This document shows positions 15,736-23,690 of a stretch of 64,000 nt of DNA, in pieces. Each line of letters begins with the position of its first letter. Within the stretch, counting starts at the first letter, position 1. Origin of the DNA: an uncultured Flavobacteriales bacterium (GTDB lineage Bacteria; Bacteroidota; Bacteroidia; Flavobacteriales_E; Vicingaceae); contig CAJQON010000003.1 in assembly GCA_905479995.1 (NCBI GenBank), positions 1 through 64,000 on the forward strand, written 5' to 3'. The position numbers and the translations under genes were made by a program. The notes under the pieces are model-generated. The model was not told the origin of the DNA, made no database searches, and saw only the letters and a program-made list of their open reading frames with translations.

Positions 15736-17663
15736 TACTCTTTTATATATTTTTTCCACCAACTGTTAAATACAATTAGGGACCAAACTGTTGCTTGTGC
15801 ATCTTCTGGGTTATTTGAAAACAATTCTTGTTTTAAAGTTTGAACTGCTAAAGGATTAAAAATACCTTGTTCTTCTATTAATTCTGCACTTAATAAATCG
15901 TTTTCAATTTTTGCTCTTAATTCATTTTGAAACCAACTTAATAAAGGAACTTCAAAACCATGCTTTGGTCTTTTATAAATTTCTTGCGGCAATTCAGCTT
16001 TAAAAGCATCTTGCAATATCTTCTTCTTCATATTAGCATTAATCTTAAATGCTCGAGGCAAATTAAATGCAAAATTTACTACGTTGTGATCTAAAAACGG
16101 AGTACGAACCTCTAAACTATTTGCCATACTCATGCTATCTACTTTACGTAACATATCATTGGTTAAAACCATATTCATATCGGTATAAAGTACATCGTTT
16201 AAATCACCTTCTTTTCTTATAAATCGCAACAATTCATCTTTCCTCTTTTTATAGGTAAAAGCGGTATCGCTAATTCGTTGAGGATTAAAAATAAGCTCTT
16301 CTTTCAACAAATAATTTGCCTTTTCTTCATTGATTATTGAGGCCCACCTCCAATAACGATCTTTATTTGATAAGTTGGCACCTAAACTAAATTTATAAAG
16401 CTGTCTATTAATATTAGAGAGCGATGAATTTCTTGATTTTGGTAATTTCTTCCACAACGGAAATCCAGACTTTACTAATAACTCTTTAATGCCAGGATGC
16501 CTAGCTTTGTACTCAGCCATATGCTTGTTATAGCCACTAAACATCTCATCGGCACCGTCTCCTGAAAGAGCAACCGTTACATGTTCTTTCGTATATTTAC
16601 TTAATAAATAAACTGCAATTGCAGAAGAGTCAGCAAAAGGCTCGTCAATATAATCTAAAATATCATCGAGATTTTCAAAGAGTTCATTATTGGTTAATTT
16701 AAACTCATGATGATTGCTCCCTATCTTTTTAGCTACAGCGCTTGCATACTTAGTTTCATCATAAAAGGGCTCATCTGCATAACCAACACTAAAAGTATTT
16801 AAATCTGGCTTATGCTGTTTTGCTAATATGCTAATAATTGATGAATCTACACCTCCGCTTAAAAATGTACCCACAGGAACATCAGACACCAGCCTTTTCT
16901 GAACAGATTCATCAAGCAAATCCCTTAACATTTCTTTCGATTTGTCGTAATTAAAAGCGCTACTCTGAATGGTTTCTTTTTCTAAAAATGGTATTTCATA
17001 ATATTTCTCTTCTTCTATTTTCTCTAATTGAGAAATGCTTTTGATGAAAATAAAATGACCTGGTAATAATTTTTTAACTTTTTCTAATATAGAATTACTA
17101 GTTGGAATGTAGTTAAACTGCAAATAGTTAAACAGGCTCACCTGATCAATTTCTTTGTTTATTTTAAACTTAAACAAGGCTTTTAATTCTGAAGCAAAGA
17201 TAAAGTCTGTCCCATCAAAATAATAAAGTAAAGGCTTAATCCCCATTCTATCTCGTGCAATAAAGAGACTATTTTCTTGTGTATCGTAAATGGCAAATGC
17301 AAAAAAACCATTGAGGTGGTCAACACACTTTTTACGATAGTGTATAAATAAGTTTAATAAAACTTCTGTATCTGAATTAGTTGAAAACTCAAAACCTTCT
17401 TTAACCAATTCACTTTTTAGTTCTTGATAATTGTAAATTTCACCATTAAAAATAATAGTATAGCGTCCAGAAGGATCTGTAAAAGGCTGGTTTGCCGAAA
17501 CAGATGTATCAATAATAGAAAGTCTGGCATGACCAAATGCCAAGTTTTTAAAAGAGGTTGTTTCCTGGTGATCTGGACCTCGCTTAGCTAATGTTTGGGT
17601 AGCAGAATCTATATGAGCTAATTGCTCTTTATTTTTAGATATTATCCCTACTATTCCACACAT
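15735..17663 (-). CDS. asnB: Asparagine synthase (glutamine-hydrolysing)
   Basis: 642 aa. The N-terminal glutaminase starts MCGIVGI, with the catalytic Cys2. The synthetase domain has the pyrophosphate loop SGGVDSS at 269-275 and GDGADEMFSGYNKH. It makes asparagine from aspartate, glutamine and ATP; in polysaccharide loci, members of this family sometimes amidate uronic acids or other acidic groups. It is the first gene of the minus-strand run through uvrA and overlaps the next gene by one base. Whether it serves amino-acid supply or glycan amidation is open; the genomic position favours the second. Confidence 0.9.
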   Translation of the reverse strand: MCGIVGIISKNKEQLAHIDSATQTLAKRGPDHQETTSFKNLAFGHARLSIIDTSVSANQPFTDPSGRYTIIFNGEIYNYQELKSELVKEGFEFSTNSDTEVLLNLFIHYRKKCVDHLNGFFAFAIYDTQENSLFIARDRMGIKPLLYYFDGTDFIFASELKALFKFKINKEIDQVSLFNYLQFNYIPTSNSILEKVKKLLPGHFIFIKSISQLEKIEEEKYYEIPFLEKETIQSSAFNYDKSKEMLRDLLDESVQKRLVSDVPVGTFLSGGVDSSIISILAKQHKPDLNTFSVGYADEPFYDETKYASAVAKKIGSNHHEFKLTNNELFENLDDILDYIDEPFADSSAIAVYLLSKYTKEHVTVALSGDGADEMFSGYNKHMAEYKARHPGIKELLVKSGFPLWKKLPKSRNSSLSNINRQLYKFSLGANLSNKDRYWRWASIINEEKANYLLKEELIFNPQRISDTAFTYKKRKDELLRFIRKEGDLNDVLYTDMNMVLTNDMLRKVDSMSMANSLEVRTPFLDHNVVNFAFNLPRAFKINANMKKKILQDAFKAELPQEIYKRPKHGFEVPLLSWFQNELRAKIENDLLSAELIEEQGIFNPLAVQTLKQELFSNNPEDAQATVWSLIVFNSWWKKYIKE

Positions 17664-17704
17664 ATAATTGGTATTTACGTAAATATAGTTTTTTTGTTAG
17701 CAAT

Positions 17705-17737
17705 AAAAAATCCCGCTCTTTCGAACGGGATTTTTTT
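17705..17737 (-). terminator. Rho-independent terminator after lpdA
   Basis: A-rich arm plus TCCCG, ten-base loop, CGGGA and a T-run: the stem is continuous with the A/T tracts and would work in either direction. It lies 17 bases past the lpdA stop and separates that gene from asnB. Confidence 0.85.
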
Positions 17738-17753
17738 ATACTTTAAATATATT

Positions 17754-19142
17754 CTATAGATGAATCACTTCATCATAAGCGGCAGCTGCAGCTTCCATAA
17801 TAGCCTCACTCATTGTTGGATGAGGGTGAACTGTTTTAATCAATTCATGACCAGTTGTTTCTAATTTTCTAATGGCAACAATTTCTGCAATCATTTCGGT
17901 TACGTTAGCACCAATCATATGGCCACCAAGAATTTCTCCGTATTTAGCATCAAAAATTAACTTAATAAATCCATCACTATGCCCAGCAGCTTTTGCTTTA
18001 CCAGATGCTGAGAATGGAAATTTACCTACTTTAATATCGAAACCTGCCTCTTTAGCCGCTTTTTCAGTCATTCCTACCGAAGCAACTTCTGGAGCACAAT
18101 ACGTACACCCTGGAATGTTTCCATAATCTAATGCTTCCACATCCATTCCTGAAATTTTTTCTACACAAATAATACCTTCAGCAGAAGCAACGTGCGCCAA
18201 TGCTGGACCTTTAGCCACATCTCCAATCGCATAATAACCAGGAATATTTGTTTGGTAAAAATCATTGGTAATAATAATGTCTTTATCTGTTGCAATACCA
18301 ACTTCTTCTAATCCAATATTTTCTATGTTACGTTTAATACCAACAGCAGAAAGAACTACATCACATTCAATGATTTCTTCCCCTTTTTTGGTTTTAACCT
18401 TAACCTTACAACCTGCTCCTGCTGTATCAACACTTTCCACAGCAGAATCAGTCATTATTTTAATTCCTGATTTTTTAAATGATCGACCCAATTGTTTCGA
18501 TACATCTTCATCTTCTACAGGAACAATAGTAGACATGTACTCCACTATCGTTACCTCAACACCCATTGCATTGTAAAAGTAAGCGAACTCAACACCAATT
18601 GCTCCAGAACCAACTACAACCATTTTCTTAGGTAATTTTGGCATTACCAAAGCTTCTCTATATCCAATAACCTTAGTTCCATCTTGAGGCAAGTTTGGCA
18701 ATTCTCTTGATCTTGCTCCTGTTGCAATAATAATATTGTTTGCAGCATATTCTGTTACTTTACCTTTATCGTCAGTAACATCCACTTTTTTACCAGCTTT
18801 CACTTTAGCCATTCCAGCAATAACATCAATTTTATTCTTTTTCATTAAAAACTGAACTCCATTACTCATCCCTGCAGCAACATCTCTACTTCTCTTTACA
18901 ATTGCAGGAAAATCAGCTTTAGCATCTTTAATGGTTATCCCATAATCTGCTGCATGGTTAATGTATTCAAATACATTAGCACTTTTTAACAATGCTTTTG
19001 TTGGAATACATCCCCAATTTAAACAAATACCTCCTAATTCCGCTTTTTCAACAACGGCAACCTTCAATCCTAACTGAGAAGCTCTAATAGCAGCAACGTA
19101 ACCACCAGGACCTGTTCCAACAACAATAATATCGTAACTCAT
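17754..19142 (-). CDS. lpdA: Dihydrolipoyl dehydrogenase (E3)
   Basis: 462 aa. FAD-binding GTGPGG begins at residue 9 and the redox disulfide is GGICLNWGCIPTK (Cys40 and Cys45). An NAD-binding VVGSGAIGVEFA and the C-terminal HPHPTMSEA with the catalytic His are present. It reoxidises the lipoamide of 2-oxoacid dehydrogenase complexes or the glycine cleavage system. It is monocistronic: its own terminator follows and a 243-base gap precedes it. No E1 or E2 genes are nearby, which is common for Bacteroidota lpdA genes. Confidence 0.96.
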   Translation of the reverse strand: MSYDIIVVGTGPGGYVAAIRASQLGLKVAVVEKAELGGICLNWGCIPTKALLKSANVFEYINHAADYGITIKDAKADFPAIVKRSRDVAAGMSNGVQFLMKKNKIDVIAGMAKVKAGKKVDVTDDKGKVTEYAANNIIIATGARSRELPNLPQDGTKVIGYREALVMPKLPKKMVVVGSGAIGVEFAYFYNAMGVEVTIVEYMSTIVPVEDEDVSKQLGRSFKKSGIKIMTDSAVESVDTAGAGCKVKVKTKKGEEIIECDVVLSAVGIKRNIENIGLEEVGIATDKDIIITNDFYQTNIPGYYAIGDVAKGPALAHVASAEGIICVEKISGMDVEALDYGNIPGCTYCAPEVASVGMTEKAAKEAGFDIKVGKFPFSASGKAKAAGHSDGFIKLIFDAKYGEILGGHMIGANVTEMIAEIVAIRKLETTGHELIKTVHPHPTMSEAIMEAAAAAYDEVIHL

Positions 19143-19190
19143 ATCTATAGTATTTTAATTTTTATATCATTAAGTAGACTGCGAATTTAA

Positions 19191-19221
19191 TAAAAGTAGA
19201 TTAAAACTGTTAGCGTTTCAA
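19191..19221 (-). promoter_or_regulatory. Candidate promoter for lpdA
   Basis: On the minus strand TTG is followed after 20 bases by TACTTTTA, a one-mismatch version of TANNTTTG, about 50 bases upstream of the lpdA ATG. Weak to moderate support. Confidence 0.3.
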
Positions 19222-19311
19222 CTAATTATTCATTACCAACATTATAATGCAATTAATTTTCGACTACTAACAAATAACAAGTGATTGTTAATAAGATTAC
19301 TTCGACAAAAC

Positions 19312-19342
19312 TTGCTTCGTTTAAATAATGTGGCTATTATTG
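19312..19342 (+). promoter_or_regulatory. Candidate promoter for the 19387 membrane-protein gene
   Basis: TTG at 19312 is followed after 20 bases by TATTATTG, one mismatch from TANNTTTG, about 45 bases upstream of the ATG at 19387. Weak to moderate support. Confidence 0.3.
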
Positions 19343-19386
19343 TTATTCAAACTAATTAATTTAACGTTTAACTAAAATTTAAAACT

Positions 19387-19833
19387 ATGAGTGAAGAAAC
19401 TACACAATCAACTGAAACTGCAGCAGCAGAGCCTGCAAAAAGACCAGTGTTTTTAACGGTACTATGTATCTTATCATTTATCGCAGCTGGATTTGGAATT
19501 ATAACATTTGTTGGAATGATTACAGCAATGGGAGCAGCTACAGCAATGGTTGGAAGCGTGGAAGGTTTAGAAGGTGTTTCAGCAGCAGCATCAATGGGAC
19601 CTAGTGCAGGAATGACTTGGGCTTACTTTGTTGTTGGATTACTTACAACTATCGTAGGTTTAATTGGTGTACTTAAAATGTGGAAATTAAAAAAACAAGG
19701 TTTCATGCTTTACGCTGGAGCTAATGTTGCTGGTATGATTATGGGGTCAATCTATATGTTTAGCATTGGAGCATTAATTATGCCTATCGTATTTATTGTA
19801 CTTTATTACTTAAATGTAAAGCACATGAGCTAA
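19387..19833 (+). CDS. Small integral membrane protein, 148 aa, unknown function
   Basis: After a ~20-residue polar, Ala/Glu-rich N-terminus there are about four hydrophobic segments: VFLTVLCILSFIAAGFGI, a region around AYFVVGLLTTIVGLIGVL, GFMLYAGANVAGMIMGSIY, and ALIMPIVFIVLYYL. A basic LKMWKLKKQG loop separates the second and third. There is no catalytic motif that I recognise. A near-perfect hairpin terminator follows, so it is transcribed alone. Such proteins are frequent in Flavobacteriales and usually unnamed. ATG start with an A-rich leader. Confidence 0.75.
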   Translation: MSEETTQSTETAAAEPAKRPVFLTVLCILSFIAAGFGIITFVGMITAMGAATAMVGSVEGLEGVSAAASMGPSAGMTWAYFVVGLLTTIVGLIGVLKMWKLKKQGFMLYAGANVAGMIMGSIYMFSIGALIMPIVFIVLYYLNVKHMS

Positions 19834-19853
19834 TACTTAATTTAGCACTTAAT

Positions 19854-19888
19854 AAAAAAACTCCAATACATGTATTGGAGTTTTTTTT
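19854..19888 (+). terminator. Strong palindromic terminator
   Basis: A-tract, ACTCCAATACA and its exact complement TGTATTGGAGT, then a T-tract: a perfect self-complementary palindrome 20 bases after the stop at 19833. Confidence 0.9.
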
Positions 19889-19988
19889 ATGCTTGCACTT
19901 TTATTTATATCCAAAATAAATTTTCACCAAGTATTCCTTAACCATTTAAATATCCTATATTTAAATCTTTAAAAATTAAAACTCAATT

Positions 19989-20336
19989 ATGGAAATTCAA
20001 GAAGGAACACCACAAATCAACCAACAATCTTTACCAAATGCTACAGGCGTTTTAGTTTTAGGGATACTGTCTATTGTATTTTGCTTTTGCTATGGCTTTG
20101 TAGGTGCTATATTGGGTATTATTGCAATAGTTTTAGCAGGTAAAGCAAACAAATTATATCAAGCCAATCCAGATTCCTACACGCTTAGTTCATTTAAAAA
20201 CATGAAAGCAGGAAGAATTTGTGGAATTATTGGCTTAAGCTTATCAAGCCTTTATTTAATTTATTTCATTATCGTTATTGCATTTTATGGAACATTACTA
20301 AGCAGTATGCCATGGGAAGAAATGATGAATCAATAA
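19989..20336 (+). CDS. CCC-motif / DUF4190-like membrane protein (first of tandem pair)
   Basis: 115 aa with two or three membrane segments. LPNATGVLVLGILSIVFCFC and YGFVGAILGIIAIVLA flank a Cys-rich turn (CFC), and MKAGRICGIIGLSLSSLYLI forms the next segment. The LPN-A, AGRICGIIG and Cys cluster features fit the Bacteroidota CCC-motif membrane family, whose function is unknown. Eight bases separate its stop from the homologous downstream gene, so the two are a tandem duplication in one transcript. Confidence 0.8.
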   Translation: MEIQEGTPQINQQSLPNATGVLVLGILSIVFCFCYGFVGAILGIIAIVLAGKANKLYQANPDSYTLSSFKNMKAGRICGIIGLSLSSLYLIYFIIVIAFYGTLLSSMPWEEMMNQ

Positions 20337-20344
20337 AAAAAAGT

Positions 20345-20671
20345 ATGGAAAACAATGAAATTGCTGAAAAGCAGGCTTTACCAAATTCTACTACAATTTT
20401 GGTGTTAGGAATTTGCTCTATAGCAACGTGCTGGTGCACCGGATTGGTGGGATTAGGTCTAGGAATAACGGCATTAGTTATGTCAAAAAAAGCTAGAATT
20501 ACAAAGGAAGCTTATCCAGATAGCTTTACAGAAGCTTCATGCAACAACATGAATGCTGGTAAAATTTGTGGAATAATTGGTGTTTCCCTTTCTGCTATAG
20601 CACTTATTTATTTTGTTATTTATGCACTAGTTTTAGGAGTATTTTATTCTTCTGCCAATATGAATTGGTAA
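20345..20671 (+). CDS. CCC-motif / DUF4190-like membrane protein (second of tandem pair)
   Basis: 108 aa. The ATG at 20345 gives a protein aligned end to end with its neighbour: LPNSTTILVLGICSIATCWC against LPNATGVLVLGILSIVFCFC, and MNAGKICGIIGVSLSAIALI against MKAGRICGIIGLSLSSLYLI. The frame is open further upstream to 20219, but that part lies inside the first gene and reads unlike the family. A strong terminator follows directly. Function unknown. Confidence 0.82.
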   Translation: MENNEIAEKQALPNSTTILVLGICSIATCWCTGLVGLGLGITALVMSKKARITKEAYPDSFTEASCNNMNAGKICGIIGVSLSAIALIYFVIYALVLGVFYSSANMNW

Positions 20672-20678
20672 AGTATTT

Positions 20679-20729
20679 TATAGCATAAAAAAAAGTCATG
20701 CATTTTACAGGACTTTTTTTTATGCTATA
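20679..20729. terminator. Bidirectional terminator between convergent genes
   Basis: A perfect 19-bp inverted repeat (20679-20697 and 20711-20729) with A and T tracts inside the stem and a 13-base loop. It can stop both the plus-strand CCC pair and the minus-strand fahA/glyA transcript. Confidence 0.88.
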
Positions 20730-20739
20730 TATTGATCAA

Positions 20740-21996
20740 TTATTTTGAAGGCAACACTTTGGTAGAAACTTCACCAAAACCAACTCTTACGTCATCATTT
20801 TGTGAATACCCCCTCATAATTACAGTATCGTTATCTGCAATAAATTTACGTTCAGAGCCATCTGCCATTTTAACCGATTTGGTTCCTTTCCAACTAATTT
20901 CTAGCATAGAACCATAAGCTGTTTCATCGTTTCCAGAAATAGTTCCAGAAGCCATCATATCTCCAGCATTTATGTCACACCCATTTATAGTATGATGCGC
21001 CAATTGTTGGTTCATATTCCAGTACATGTATTTATAATTAGAGTTTGACACTACTTTCTCTTCAGTTCCTTCAGGTTGAATGGCTACCTCTAAATTAATA
21101 TCAACATGTTTGTTTCCTTCAAATTCTAAGTATTCAAAAACTTTAGGGTCTTGTACTGAACCATTTGTTCTAAAAGGTTCCAATGCATCTAAAGTAACAA
21201 TCCAAGGCGCCATGCTTGATGCAAAGTTCTTAGCCAAGAATGGCCCTAATGGTACGTATTCCCACTTTTGAATGTCTCTGGCACTCCAATCATTAAACAA
21301 GCACATTCCAAAAATATACTCGTCTGCTTCTTTGGTAGAAATTGAATCTCCCAAAGCTTTACCTTGATAGGTAACAAAAGCCATTTCCAATTCAAAATCC
21401 AATAATTTACAAGGACCAAAAACAGGTGGCTCATCATCTTTAGGCTTTTGTTGTCCTTTTGGTCGATGAATAGGTGTACCTGAAACTATAATTGAAGATG
21501 CTCTTCCATGATAACCAACAGGAATATGTTTCCAGTTTGGTAATAATGCATTGTTAGGATCTCTAAACATACAACCTACATTATATGCATGTTGCTCGCT
21601 TGAATAAAAATCGGTGTAATCACCAACTTCTAATGGCATTAACATTTCTACTGCATCAGCATCAATTAAAAGCGCTTTTAATTCTTGTTTATTTTGAGCA
21701 GTTTCATTTTGAGCGTTAAAGATATTAGAAATTTCATTTCTTACATCTCGAGTTACTTGTTTGCCTAACAACATGAAGTCATTTAATCGAGAAGTGTTAA
21801 ACACTTCATCATCAATGTTAAAATGACCTAATTTCGCTACTCCATATAGGTTCACGACAGTATTTCCAATTCTTGTAGCTACAAAAACATTCCCATTGTG
21901 CTTTACTACACCAAAAGGTATATTTTGTATAGAGAAATCAGAATTATCAGGTATTTCTATCCAGCTTTTTATTGTTATATCATTTGCTCTTATCAT
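20740..21996 (-). CDS. fahA: Fumarylacetoacetase
   Basis: 418 aa, full length. This enzyme hydrolyses fumarylacetoacetate to fumarate and acetoacetate in the last step of tyrosine degradation. Family blocks are clear: N-terminal IQNIPFGVVKHNG, the active-site GYHGRASSIIVSGTPI, the metal-binding LLDFELEMAFV and FNDWSARDIQKWEYVPLGP, and the C-terminal ASGTISGNDETAYGSMLE. It starts ten bases after the glyA stop, so the two are probably co-transcribed. No other tyrosine-degradation genes are in the window. Confidence 0.96.
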   Translation of the reverse strand: MIRANDITIKSWIEIPDNSDFSIQNIPFGVVKHNGNVFVATRIGNTVVNLYGVAKLGHFNIDDEVFNTSRLNDFMLLGKQVTRDVRNEISNIFNAQNETAQNKQELKALLIDADAVEMLMPLEVGDYTDFYSSEQHAYNVGCMFRDPNNALLPNWKHIPVGYHGRASSIIVSGTPIHRPKGQQKPKDDEPPVFGPCKLLDFELEMAFVTYQGKALGDSISTKEADEYIFGMCLFNDWSARDIQKWEYVPLGPFLAKNFASSMAPWIVTLDALEPFRTNGSVQDPKVFEYLEFEGNKHVDINLEVAIQPEGTEEKVVSNSNYKYMYWNMNQQLAHHTINGCDINAGDMMASGTISGNDETAYGSMLEISWKGTKSVKMADGSERKFIADNDTVIMRGYSQNDDVRVGFGEVSTKVLPSK

Positions 21997-22006
21997 TCTA
22001 TTCAGT

Positions 22007-23299
22007 TTAATTCATTACTAATTCACCCATTTCAAACAATGGAAATTTACCCATCAATTCATTTACTTCAGTTCTCACTTCAGAGATCACAGCTTCGTTG
22101 TCTTTATTGGTAATTACCTTATCCATTAATTCAACAATCTTAACAATATCAGTTTCTTTTACTCCTCTTGTAGTAATCGCTGCAGTTCCAACTCTAATAC
22201 CAGAAGTTACAAAAGGTGATTTATCATCAAATGGAACCATATTTTTATTTACGGTAATATCTGCTTCTACTAAAAGATTCTCTGCTTCTTTTCCGGTAAT
22301 GTCTTTACTTCTTAAATCTATTAACATACAATGGTTTTCTGTGCCTCCAGAAATAACACCATACCCTCTTTTTACTAACTCATCTGCCATTACTTTGGCG
22401 TTCTTCATTAACTGAACACAGTAGTTCATAAAATCATCAGACAATGCTTCTTTAAAAGCAACAGCCTTAGCTGCTATAACGTGTTCTAAAGGGCCTCCTT
22501 GAGTTCCTGGAAAAACAGCAGCATCTAATAGTTGACTCATCATTTTAACATTTCCTTTTGGAGTTGTTAATCCCCAAGGGTTTTCAAAGTCTTTTCCCAT
22601 CATAATCATCCCTCCTCTTGGTCCTCTTAATGTTTTATGGGTTGTAGTTGTAACAACATGACAATGTGGAAGAGGGTCGTTTAATAAACCTCTTGCAATA
22701 AGTCCAGCAGGATGCGCAATATCAGCCATTAGTAAGGCTCCAACTTTATCAGCTATATTTCTCATTTTTTCGTAATCCCAATCTCTACTGTAAGCTGATG
22801 CTCCAGCAATAATTAATTGAGGCTTCTCGGTTAGTGCTGTTTCTTCTATAATACTATAATCTATTAAACCTGTTTCTTGGTTAACACCATAAAAACTAGT
22901 TTCGTATAATTTTCCAGAGAAGTTAACAGGTGATCCGTGCGTTAAATGTCCACCGTGTGAGAGATCAAAACCTAAAATCTTTTCTCCAGGTTTTAAGATA
23001 GCCAACATTACTGCTGCATTGGCTTGAGAGCCAGAATGCGGCTGAACATTTACCCACTCAGCATTAAATAATTCTTTAGCTCTATCTCTAGCAATGTCTT
23101 CAATTTCATCTACAACTTCACACCCACCGTAATATCTTTTGTAAGGCAAACCTTCTGCATACTTATTTGTTAGTATACTTCCCATGGCTTTAATTACGTT
23201 TTCACTTACATAATTCTCAGAAGCTATGAGCTCTACTCCTTCTTTTTGACGGTTGTATTCATCATTTATTAATTCGAAAATTTCGTTATCGTTATTCAT
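22007..23299 (-). CDS. glyA: Serine hydroxymethyltransferase
   Basis: 430 aa. This PLP enzyme interconverts serine and glycine and feeds one-carbon units to tetrahydrofolate. The N-terminal [30 protein letters not shown] and the PLP-lysine segment [16 protein letters not shown] are diagnostic. I chose the ATG at 23299 ([10 protein letters not shown]); the frame continues to an upstream ATG at 23329, but that start would overlap the putative -7 element at 23327-23334 and adds residues not typical of the family. It probably forms an operon with fahA. Confidence 0.96.
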   Translation of the reverse strand: MNNDNEIFELINDEYNRQKEGVELIASENYVSENVIKAMGSILTNKYAEGLPYKRYYGGCEVVDEIEDIARDRAKELFNAEWVNVQPHSGSQANAAVMLAILKPGEKILGFDLSHGGHLTHGSPVNFSGKLYETSFYGVNQETGLIDYSIIEETALTEKPQLIIAGASAYSRDWDYEKMRNIADKVGALLMADIAHPAGLIARGLLNDPLPHCHVVTTTTHKTLRGPRGGMIMMGKDFENPWGLTTPKGNVKMMSQLLDAAVFPGTQGGPLEHVIAAKAVAFKEALSDDFMNYCVQLMKNAKVMADELVKRGYGVISGGTENHCMLIDLRSKDITGKEAENLLVEADITVNKNMVPFDDKSPFVTSGIRVGTAAITTRGVKETDIVKIVELMDKVITNKDNEAVISEVRTEVNELMGKFPLFEMGELVMN

Positions 23300-23326
23300 T
23301 TCAATACGTGTAAGATTAGAAAAAAA

Positions 23327-23334
23327 CAAAGGTA
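23327..23334 (-). promoter_or_regulatory. -7 promoter element for glyA
   Basis: TACCTTTG on the minus strand matches TANNTTTG and lies 27 bases before the chosen glyA ATG. There is no clear TTG at -33. It argues against the longer glyA start. Confidence 0.35.
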
Positions 23335-23356
23335 GGACAAATCCATTTTATTCCAT

Positions 23357-23391
23357 AAAAAAAAGGCTGAAGATTATTCAGCCTTTTTTTT
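23357..23391 (-). terminator. Terminator overlapping the 3' end of the mini exosortase-substrate gene
   Basis: A-tract with GGCTGAA, a short loop, TTCAGCC and a T-tract. The last codons of the minus-strand gene (Lys-Lys-Lys-Ala-Glu) form the upstream arm and its TAA (23374-23376) sits in the loop region. Confidence 0.85.
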
Positions 23392-23613
23392 ATCTTTTGA
23401 AATATCATGAATTTTTTTTCCTCCGTAAGCAACCCCTGCTATAAGCAAGAAGCTAATCCCACCATCTATTGGTACACAAGGAGGAGGCCAACAAGGAGGT
23501 CCACCACCGCCACCACCGCGAGGACCGGGAGGGCCAGCTGCAAAAGCATTATTAACAATGCTCATCGCAACAATAAAGATAGTAGTAAATATAAATCGTT
23601 TCAAGTTTTGCAT
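23374..23613 (-). CDS. 79-residue secreted protein with PID-CTERM-like exosortase sorting signal
   Basis: Residues 1-25 are a signal peptide ending NAFAA. The mature part is only about 20 residues, Gly/Pro-rich with two Cys (GPPGPRGGGGGGPPCWPPPC). Then comes a tripartite sorting tail: PID at 48-50, a hydrophobic helix (GGISFLLIAGVAYG) and a basic end starting KK at 66. This is the layout of PEP-CTERM-like exosortase substrates, and PID is the form I recall from Bacteroidota. The exosortase at 27284-27820 is the obvious processing enzyme. A full promoter lies upstream and a terminator overlaps its end, so it is its own transcription unit. Role of the mature peptide is unknown. Confidence 0.75.
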   Translation of the reverse strand: MQNLKRFIFTTIFIVAMSIVNNAFAAGPPGPRGGGGGGPPCWPPPCVPIDGGISFLLIAGVAYGGKKIHDISKDKKKAE

Positions 23614-23630
23614 AGGTATATCAACGGTGG

Positions 23631-23660
23631 CAAATTTAGGATTATTTTTCTTTTATACAA
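23631..23660 (-). promoter_or_regulatory. Consensus Bacteroidota promoter for the mini substrate gene
   Basis: On the minus strand TTG (23658-23660) is followed by exactly 19 bases and TAAATTTG (23631-23638), an exact match to the TTG-N19-TANNTTTG pattern of the primary sigma factor in Bacteroidota. It is 17 bases upstream of the ATG. Confidence 0.7.
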
Positions 23661-23690
23661 CTAATACGTTTTAGCTAAATAAAAGGTTGA

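Noticed and set aside
20219-20345. Longer N-terminus for the second CCC-motif protein (start at 20219)
   Set aside because: The extra part lies inside the first CCC gene in another frame and is not similar to the family; the ATG at 20345 aligns the two paralogues.
23407-23664. Plus-strand open frame rich in Arg/Thr opposite the mini exosortase substrate
   Set aside because: It is the antisense reading of the Gly/Pro-rich codons. The minus-strand gene has signal peptide, sorting tail, promoter and terminator.
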